Shown: in pieces, positions 57,024 to 64,000 of the stretch
Layout of the letters: every line of letters begins with the position of its first letter
How positions within the stretch are numbered: the first letter of the stretch is position 1
DNA from: Pterois miles
Taxonomy: Eukaryota > Chordata > Actinopteri > Perciformes > Scorpaenidae
Direction: 5' to 3'
Length of the DNA stretch: 64,000 nt
Assembly (NCBI GenBank): GCA_947000775.1
Contig: CAMQGK010000299.1
Span: 4,043,501 to 4,107,500 of the forward strand
Position numbers and translations under genes: made by a program
Notes under the pieces: generated by a model
What the model was told of the DNA's origin: nothing
The model's database searches: none
What the model saw: only the letters and a program-made list of their open reading frames with translations

Positions 57024-57558
57024 CTTTCAGCATATTGTAATTCCAGTGTTCTGAGAGAAAACTAGACTCTGCTCCTCCTCATGGCTGTTTTCAGGCTTTA
57101 AAAAAATCCAGCCCGCAACGGGAGACTTTGGCCAATCACAGGTCATTTCAGAGAGAGAAAGCCTTCTTATTGGCTGTGCTCCAGCTGGTGGGCGGTGCTT
57201 GGTGGTTCTGCAACTGATCTCAACATGGCTGCTGGGTTGCAAACTTTCACATTTTACAGCTAAACAGTAACTACAAGATGTTTCTGAAAACCTTTGAGGC
57301 GAGAACTAGACATTATGGTAACAAAATATTGATACATATTTGACCAGCGCTGCCTAGTTTGATCATTTGATCAGAGTTGGCGAGTGATTGACAGCTACTG
57401 CTGGTTGTTTGCCTTTGGTCTGTGAAATCTTGCAGATGCCATTAGGAGCACTGGAGGACACAGAGGAACATGATTTTTTTTTTTTTTTTTTTTTTTTTAG
57501 ATTTCCTGTCTCGTGCAATACTGTCAGGATGTAGTGACTGTATAAAATATAAAAATAA
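57024..57558. mobile_element. dispersed repeat B, copy 2
   Basis: Same orientation and blocks as 6578-7025, with an extra internal segment (about 57370-57445) and a run of about 24 T at 57476-57499. Non-coding. Confidence 0.75.
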
Positions 57559-57839
57559 TCTACCCTCTGCAGATGTAAGGAATTAGCTGTATTTATGACT
57601 CATACCAAATATAGACTATGTTCTATTTCAGCATCTTCAATCACCCACGACCACCAAAGTATGTTTTTTACATGGAAAACTGAAGGTTAGACCACAATTA
57701 CTTCAGCAAGGCTCTTGCCCCAGGCTTCGAGCTGTCAGCAGAAATGAATTGATTGTTAAGCCTGACTCTACTGCTCTGATGACAGGAGTCCTGATTGGTC
57801 ATCACCTTGGGAATATTGTTCACAGCTGCAGCTAGCCGC

Positions 57840-58080
57840 CAGCTGTGCTGAGAAATGATCACACAGGAGATTTAAGAATGTTATCGGGTGCTTTTTCCAT
57901 GCGCATGCTCCCAGTCTGCAAGGTCACGGGCGCGCAGGCCTCGCCGTTTACACGTCTGCATATTCAATCACTGCTGCCTAATGAGTTGTACAAATTCAAT
58001 CATGTAGAGGGTTGTTTAGTTCGCCACCAGGTTCTCATTAAAGTGCGAGAATGACAGCGTCTCATTTCTTCACTGTCCGC
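57840..58080. other. candidate conserved non-coding block
   Basis: Balanced base composition, no repeat signature, and homeodomain/Oct-like words (tgcatattcaatcac, cctaatgagttgtacaaatt). Conservation is not demonstrable from one sequence. Confidence 0.2.
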
Positions 58081-58639
58081 CACACGAGGCTGATCCATTA
58101 GTTGCACTGATTTGTTAACCATATTTGTTGTTCAGCTTATTCTGCGCACCCCTGTTAGAGCTGTGATGAGCATTTCTAGGCTGTTGTTTCCATGCAGACA
58201 AAGACATGATCATAACTTAATGTGTTTATGTCATTGCCTGCTGTAAAAGTTGTCTCTGCATATGTAATTTTTTTTCTTAAAATATACTCAGAAAAGTGGT
58301 GTACATTAATTTGCTGACTTGCTGTCATGCTGTTTATGTTTTGTTAAACAAACCCGTCATCTCCGAGCCTATTTTAACACATCTCGCTGGTGGTGGTGCT
58401 GTTAATCTATTTGAGGGTTTGCTAAAAAGGAAAAGTTCCTCTCAGTGAACACAGGCTGCTTGTTTGTATAAGTGCTTGTGTGCATGATTGGTGGTGTCCT
58501 GAGAATGGACAAATATGTAATTTTGAAGCAGTGTCAATGCTGATGTGGATATTTTCACAGTGATTCATCAAAATTCTGTGACATTTTTGCCATTCCCATG
58601 CATTGGGTTTCATGTATTTAATTTTCAGCCCACACGTTA

Positions 58640-58765
58640 TACCAGGGTATATGAAAATGAATGACGTCCAACTTGAAAATTAAGAGCTTTGTGGCTCAGT
58701 TCTGTCTTCAGCTCCATGGTCGCATACAATGACACCGTCATCGGCAAACAAAAGAGATACCACCC
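58640..58765 (-). mobile_element. LINE reverse-transcriptase remnant (FADD box)
   Basis: On the minus strand the frame reads VSLLFADDGVIVCDHGAEDR, containing the F/Y-A-D-D catalytic box of reverse transcriptase. Downstream nucleotides (agctgaagacagaactgagc) also fit the same class of fish LINE. Surrounding frames are broken, so it is a dead fragment. Confidence 0.6.
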
Positions 58766-59339
58766 TAATGTCACAGAATAAGACAACTGGGCTGCACTTT
58801 GGCACCAGATTTGACAACGTCCTGTATTCTCCTGGCCGCAGAGGCTTGCAGAGGAGCAAATGAAATGTGCACATCTCACAAATACAACAGGTTGTATACA
58901 GACAGGCCCATTAAGCGAGCTGTTCCAGTTCCTGTCTGGGTGCAAGTTTTTAATCTAAATGTCATACTCAAAATCAATACAAGTACAGAAGAAGCAGCCA
59001 TGTGTGAATCTCCAATCAATGCCTGTGCAAGTTTACTTATATGTTCAGACCAGAGAAGCATCACCAGGCTTGCTTCCCCTTGAAAAGCTTTGTGAATCGA
59101 CTGAGCACTGCTCTTTACCAGACAAGCTTTTGCCAAATCAAGCAGTTAGTCCTCATCTTTAAAAGTATTTCCTCTAAAACTAAAAGGTTAGAAAACACTT
59201 CCATATTATGTGTATTAAGTGTATGTCGTAATTCTGGTGCTCCAAATCTTAATGGGCTCATCACTGTCCTCTGAGGCCAGGAAGCAGAAAACACTCACTC
59301 CAACTGCAGTTGGTGAGAAATGCACATGGATGTATAAAG

Positions 59340-60360
59340 AGAACTGGATACAGCGTTGGAGGCGGGGCCCCGTTCATTCCTATGTAAACTGCTCAGTGGC
59401 ACATGATGCCAAAATGACACAACTTCCATCTGAAAAAGTACCCAGACCTTCCAGCAATCTTCCTCATCCATTGGGCCCATGGAGCATGCACGGTCGTGTC
59501 TGCTCGGTCACATGACTCAGTCACAGGGTTGCAACATGCAACGTCTGGGTCTCACACGATCATAGGAAGGGAAATAACTCTGGATTCACCTATTAGTGTG
59601 TTTTATAACTTTTAGGGCCTAATGATTAACATAAGGGCTATTTGAGTGTTCATACTGGGGAGTTGATTTACCTAAATAAAAATTATCCGCAGAGTTACAG
59701 ATGTCTCTTTCCCAATGTAGATATGTGTGACAACATCAGCCTGTCTTAAGTTATGTATTGTATTGTCTTTTTCTTGTGTTTCATTTCATTATTGTCCATT
59801 TCCTGTTTTATTTTGATATTACTAACCTTCCTCTCGTTTCAGATCACTGCACTTCCTGCCCTCATGTGTTCCACACCCCTTGACCTACTTTCCTGCTCTG
59901 CACTGGTGTTCTGAGTTGTCTGGTCCCGCCCCTGATTGTGTCCACCTGTGAAGCGTTCAATCACTCCTCTTGTATATAATGTGTCTGCTCCCTTCCTCAT
60001 GTTGCCAGATTGTATTAGAGCCTCATGGTAATAGTCTTTCCCGCGTTCCTTCCTCGTGCTTGCCTTCTAGTGTTTTTTGACCCTCTGCTTGTTTTTGACC
60101 CTGCCTTCTGCCTAGCGTTTACTGGACTTGTTTGCTTATTGGACTGCTTACCTGTGTACCAGACCTTTGGTATTAAACCTGCTTTTGAACTGTTCTCTAG
60201 TCATGTGTTTGAGTCCTGTTCCATACTGACCCGGGTGTTACAATATGTGGGGAAAAGTCAATGGCATCATGTGACAGACATGGAAGCTATCGTACTGCTG
60301 TTTGGACACTGCGGAAACTGGGATCAATGACCAGCACTCTTTTTGAGGGCTTGGAACTGC
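59340..60360. mobile_element. element related to F, interrupted by a solo LTR
   Basis: Matches to the 40320-41290 region: cagcgttggagg..gggcccc, ttcattcctatg, aactctggatt, gttgatttacc, atccgcagagttacagatgt, then after the LTR caatggcatcatgtga and gagggcttgg. This shows the element was present before the LTR arrived. Confidence 0.6.
59726..60242 (+). mobile_element. solo LTR, 517 bp, with 5-bp TSD
   Basis: Begins TGTGACAAC and ends GTGTTACA, giving TG...CA termini with short inverted ends. It is flanked by the perfect 5-bp duplication atatg at 59721-59725 and 60243-60247. It has a TATA-like tatataa at 59973-59979 and attaaa near 60172. There is no internal retroelement sequence, so it is a recombined solo LTR. 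The 5-bp TSD fits Ty3/Gypsy- or Copia-type integration; superfamily not resolved. Confidence 0.85.
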
Positions 60361-60460
60361 AGCTGTAGTCTACGTTTTCTCCCCAGCATCCAAACTTTGA
60401 ATAAAGATTGTTTTTTTTCTGATTTTTTTCAAACTGTATGCTTTTCTCTTTGTTTATAAG

Positions 60461-60644
60461 GCTTCAAGGACAAAGTGGTTGGTTTCGCAAATGTACGTCT
60501 GGTTACCTTCCCCACCTCGGACAGTTTTTATGAGAAACATCTGCAAAACATCTTCCCATGCAGAAGAGATAATCCCAAGCGGGGCTTTAGTCCCAGCCTT
60601 GAGCCTAACATTAAAGCTGTGCTGAATAGCTCTGCAACCAATAG
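60461..60644 (+). CDS. orphan internal exon of an unidentified plus-strand gene
   Basis: 184 nt open through in one frame, with a pyrimidine-rich acceptor (ttttctctttgtttataag|GCTTC) and consensus donor (CCAATAG|gtgagttc), phase 1 in and 2 out. Translation includes DKVVGFANVRLVTFPTSDSF, then YEKHLQNIFPCRRDNPKRGF and SPSLEPNIKAVLNSSATNR. Codon choice is vertebrate-like and residues are well mixed. No ATG is present, as expected of an internal exon. I could not assign the protein, and no neighbouring exon of the same gene was found. The opposite strand is also open over this span, which lowers certainty. Confidence 0.4.
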
Positions 60645-61301
60645 GTGAGTTCTTCATTTTTAGCAGGAGGGAAAGATCTTTATATATATAGTTTAGAGAT
60701 TATTATAGATCCAAAATGATACTGCCAGAAAGGCAGCAAAAGTCCCGATTACAAATCTGTTTGCTATGTCAGCACCACAGGCAGCCCATGGGTTTATCAA
60801 TACACTGCAAAGTTAGGCCAGAGATATTTTTTCGGTGTGGTTTTCACATCCGCACCCAAGGAGGAGGTCGAAGGAGCGCAGCAACAGTTGTTAAGAATTC
60901 TCCACTTTGGCCACTGTTTAGAGAGTTGATTGTCTGCAACTAATAGATAAAATACAGTGAGTCAGGAGACTGCGAACATTTACTAGCATTTTTTGCTAAC
61001 AAGGTGGATGGCATCTTCCCTCGCCCCTTCAAATCTCCTGTTGTGTATAACTAGTACATAGCTAGCCACAACAGAAGTGTTTACATGTACGATACATACA
61101 TGGTCAACTGTTCCCTCCTTCAGCTATTTACATATTTACATTCTCACTGCGGATCATCACTTTGCTTCATCCACACTCCTTTCCACTTGTGGTCTCGCCG
61201 CCGTCCTCAGTGTGCTGAGGAAAATGGGTCAGAGACACAGACAGCGAAGAGGGACAGAGACCTGGGAACACTCAGCTGGCCTGGTCCAGCATGCAGATAC
61301 A

Positions 61302-61337
<36 letters not shown>

Positions 61338-62412
61338 TGCTCAGTGCATCAGGGAAGTCAATTGAGAAAAAGTGTCTATTATTGCTTGCTCACCCTGGAT
61401 TATCTCTTAATCACCATCCCCTTTTGTCACTTAAGCTGACAAAATCAATTAAATTCATTCATTTGATTTTTCAAAATGTGACATAAGCCAGATTTGCTAA
61501 GAATGTGCAGTCAATATTGGCATTTGAAATGGTACACAAGCACGTCATCCTATTCTATCCCTGCAGACAGACGTATGTGTTTCCATCACATATGTCCTGA
61601 TTATATTTATAGCAGCTCGTCAGAATCAGAGCCAGGATCAAATCTGCCAATGACAGATGGCACTTCCCCTGTAAGCCACAGCTTTTTAATAAAGAGCGTG
61701 GCATAAAGAGTGCAGACTGAGGGAGAAATGAACAAGGCTGGGAAAAACATAAAGAGAACAAATCTGCTGTATGCAACCGAACAAACCAGACCACTGTAAA
61801 GCAGAAGAGTAAAAATGTTTCTGTAGGTTATACTGTGACAAATTCACCTCACTGAGTCCTTTTTTCATCTACGGTTGAGCTGAATTTCTGATACCCTGTA
61901 TAGATTTCCTGGCAGAGTATTTTTGGTCTTCTTTTAATAACTGCCAGTTTGGGTGTGATTCATCTTTAGCAATCCAGACAGGGGCATCTCTGACGCTGAC
62001 GATGATGTAAGAGCTTCAATGGGCTATGACTGTGGGACCCATCATTTTGGCATGCCTGCTGAGACACACTTCATTTAAATTTATGCTGAATGTACATGAT
62101 AGACTTTCACTAAACCATTTGCATCATGACAAGACAAAATACCTCAACATTTAGAGGCTACAGCTTCCCTGCTTCCTCCACCACTTCCATTTCTGAAAGC
62201 TCTTTGTCCTCTGAAGATAAGAGAGAGGCGATTATTAATGAGAGATAAATCCCGGAGCAATAATAGCAGACCAGCTTTCTCCTCTGCCATTGCCTGAAAT
62301 GCTGCTTATTTGACATCCTTCTAGTCAGTGACTTCTAGGATTTCTATAATGTTTGTCAGTCAAGCGAATGAAAGCAAAATATAGGCCCATTAGGAGGATT
62401 TGGATTGATGAT
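60645..62412. other. gene-poor interval
   Basis: Contains a (CA)n tract at 61300-61335 and no accepted exon. The block at 61930-62340 looks unique, with words such as ggcgattattaatgagagat, and could be a conserved non-coding element. Confidence 0.35.
61300..61335. repeat. (CA)n microsatellite
   Basis: About 18 CA units. Confidence 0.95.
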
Positions 62413-62742
62413 ATTAAAAGAAAAGTGTGTAGTATTTAGGAGGATCTATTGGTAGAAATGGAATATGTTAAGAAGTGTTCTTTTAAATGTATAATTACAT
62501 GAAAATAAGAATCATTGTGGTTTTGTTACTGTTGAATGAGCCATTTATGTACAGTATATCTACATGCAGAGCAAGCCCTCTTGAGGGAGCCAGCTGTGAT
62601 GTAGCCCAGATCACTCTCCAGATAGGCTTTTCACATCTTTGCGTTGGACATCGTAGTTCTACACGCTTGGCAAATTGGACAGTTGGTTGCAATCTGCAGT
62701 CTCACCGCTAGGTGCCGCCAGATCCAACACACTGCACCTTTA
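62413..62742. mobile_element. MITE family A, copy 3
   Basis: Degraded copy bounded by attaaaagaaaagtgtgtag and actgcacctttat (inverted). Shares ggttgcaatctgcag and the ccgctaggtgccgccagat block with copy 2. Confidence 0.65.
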
Positions 62743-62894
62743 TGTTGCAGTGAGCCCAATAAGGAGCATTATATTTTGGACGAAGGAAATCTTCGTACAA
62801 GCTGTCACTTGAACGTAGAGTCACAGACCATCCTTCAACTCAAATATTTTTTTTTATTTGATTTGATTCTGGGCCGAACGGTGGTGCACTAGTT

Positions 62895-63405
62895 ACCACT
62901 GTTGGCTGCACTGGCTTCCAATTAAATTTTGCACCCATTTTAAAATACAGGTGCTAACCTTTAGAGCTCTGCATGGTCAAACACCTCAGTATATTACTGA
63001 CCTCCTCCCTTACACACCAAATCGGACTCTCAGGTCTTCTGACCAAACACTACTGGCAGTCCCCCAAACCTGCTATAAAACCCGAGGTGACTGTGCCTTT
63101 CAAGTAGTCACACAAATTATGGACTGCCATCCCCTATCGCTGCGATCCCTAGACTCCTGTGACATTTTTATGAAGCAGCTGAAACGTTTTTATTCAGACA
63201 GGCTTTTGCTAATCTGTCTGAATACTTGTTTTTGTGTGTCTGTCCTCATTTGTTTGTCTGTGTTGTGATTTTATCTCGTCAGCCCTGCGCTTATCACTAC
63301 TTTTAATATTGACTTTATGTATTATTTTTTATTAATGTAAAGCACCTTGTGATTTTGTATCTGTGAAAGGTGTTATACAAATAAACTTTACTTACAACAG
63401 TGATG
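62895..63405 (+). mobile_element. L2/CR1-type LINE 3' end (ORF2 C-terminus and 3' UTR)
   Basis: The 62951-63268 frame reads LTFRALHGQTPQYITDLLPY, then RTLRSSDQTLLAVPQT and HPLSLRSLDS, the characteristic C-terminal stretch of L2-like fish LINE ORF2. It is followed by a 3' UTR with taaagcaccttgtgattttg and caaataaactttactta. Frame damage upstream makes it inactive. Confidence 0.75.
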
Positions 63406-63424
63406 TGGCGTTCACCGATTAAAA

Positions 63425-63800
63425 GCATGTCGGGGGGAGAGACTTCCAAGAGGAAGGGGGAGCAACTGAGATGGCTCTGTCCCCCCACCAGGTCCAGTTC
63501 TTGGACCGGGTGAGAAGGATGAGGAGGTTGGCAGATCTGAGGTTGCGGGTGGGAGTATGTTGGTGCAGAAAGGTAGGAGCGGGCTACTGCAGGTTGTGGA
63601 CGGCTATGTATGTGATGAGGAAAATTTAAACAGGATTATTTGCTGAATGGGGAGCCGGTGAAGGTTTTCAAGGACTGGGGTGATGTGAGTGATGTGGTAT
63701 ACAGGATGCTATTGCTATGGCGTTATTCATAGTTGACAGTATATGGGCAAACAGGAGACATGGGGAGAGAGGGGCACGACATGTAAGATCTGGAATCAAA
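63425..63800. mobile_element. dispersed repeat fragment
   Basis: The phrases gggtgggagtatgttggtgca, gggctactgcaggttgtgga and tgaatggggagccggtgaagg with gactggggtgatgtgagtg are familiar from an abundant fish retroelement region. Ends are not resolved. Confidence 0.45.
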
Positions 63801-63824
63801 TCAGGGATGTTGCTTTCATGTTAT

Positions 63825-64000
63825 GCATCTTGGGCACTGCCGAGGTGCCCCTGAGCAAGGCACCAAACCCCCAACTGCTCGGGGCGCTTGTCAGGAGCAG
63901 CCCCCTCACTCTGACATCTCTCCATTAATGCAGGTGTGTGTACTGTGTGAAATTAACAACAGAGTGTAAAAACTGAATTTCCTTACGGGGATTAATAAAG
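63825..64000 (+). mobile_element. retroelement 3'-end repeat H, copy 3 (runs off the window)
   Basis: Reads gggcactgccgaggtgcccc, gcaaggcaccaaacccccaa, ctgctcggggcgcttgtcag and ends ggggattaataaag at the window edge. It is the plus-orientation counterpart of 38859-39110. Confidence 0.7.

Overview
The window is a piece of a ray-finned (teleost) fish chromosome. Evidence: an intron-rich vertebrate gene structure, long dinucleotide microsatellites, fish-type LINE, SINE, MITE and LTR debris, and an NLRC3 gene whose leucine-rich-repeat (LRR) exons match the human gene one for one. The species cannot be named from the sequence. No rRNA, tRNA, CRISPR array or prokaryotic feature was seen.

Layout. 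About 1-540 holds a GC-richer stretch that may be a promoter of a gene lying to the left. From 0.9 to 6.0 kb there are repeats, including a heavily G-biased tract (1.87-3.02 kb) that is probably part assembly artefact and part decayed LINE. From 6.0 to 23.0 kb, on the minus strand, lies a complete NLRC3 gene: 18 coding exons, 1134 codons plus stop, every intron phase closing. From 26.4 to 39.8 kb, again on the minus strand, lies a second complete gene: 11 coding exons, 927 codons plus stop. It encodes a type I membrane protein with a signal peptide, four tandem lamin-tail-domain (LTD)-like modules, a Cys-rich membrane-proximal segment, one membrane helix and a 20-residue tail. I do not recognise it as a named gene and consider it the most interesting item. 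One of its introns uses a GC donor.

From 40 to 64 kb the sequence is gene-poor. It holds nested mobile-element remnants (a long-TIR element, a hAT-like element with a perfect 8-bp target duplication, a solo LTR with a 5-bp duplication, LINE 3' ends, a SINE-like repeat), a very GC-rich 1.19-kb unit flanked by a direct repeat, several low-repeat blocks that could be conserved non-coding elements, and one convincing orphan exon on the plus strand (60461-60644) of an unidentified gene.

The two gene models were assembled by hand from splice sites, phase and protein similarity. NLRC3 acts in the cytosol as a regulator of innate immune signalling; the LTD protein would sit at the cell surface or in the secretory pathway. 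They share strand and neighbourhood, but nothing in the sequence shows that they work together.
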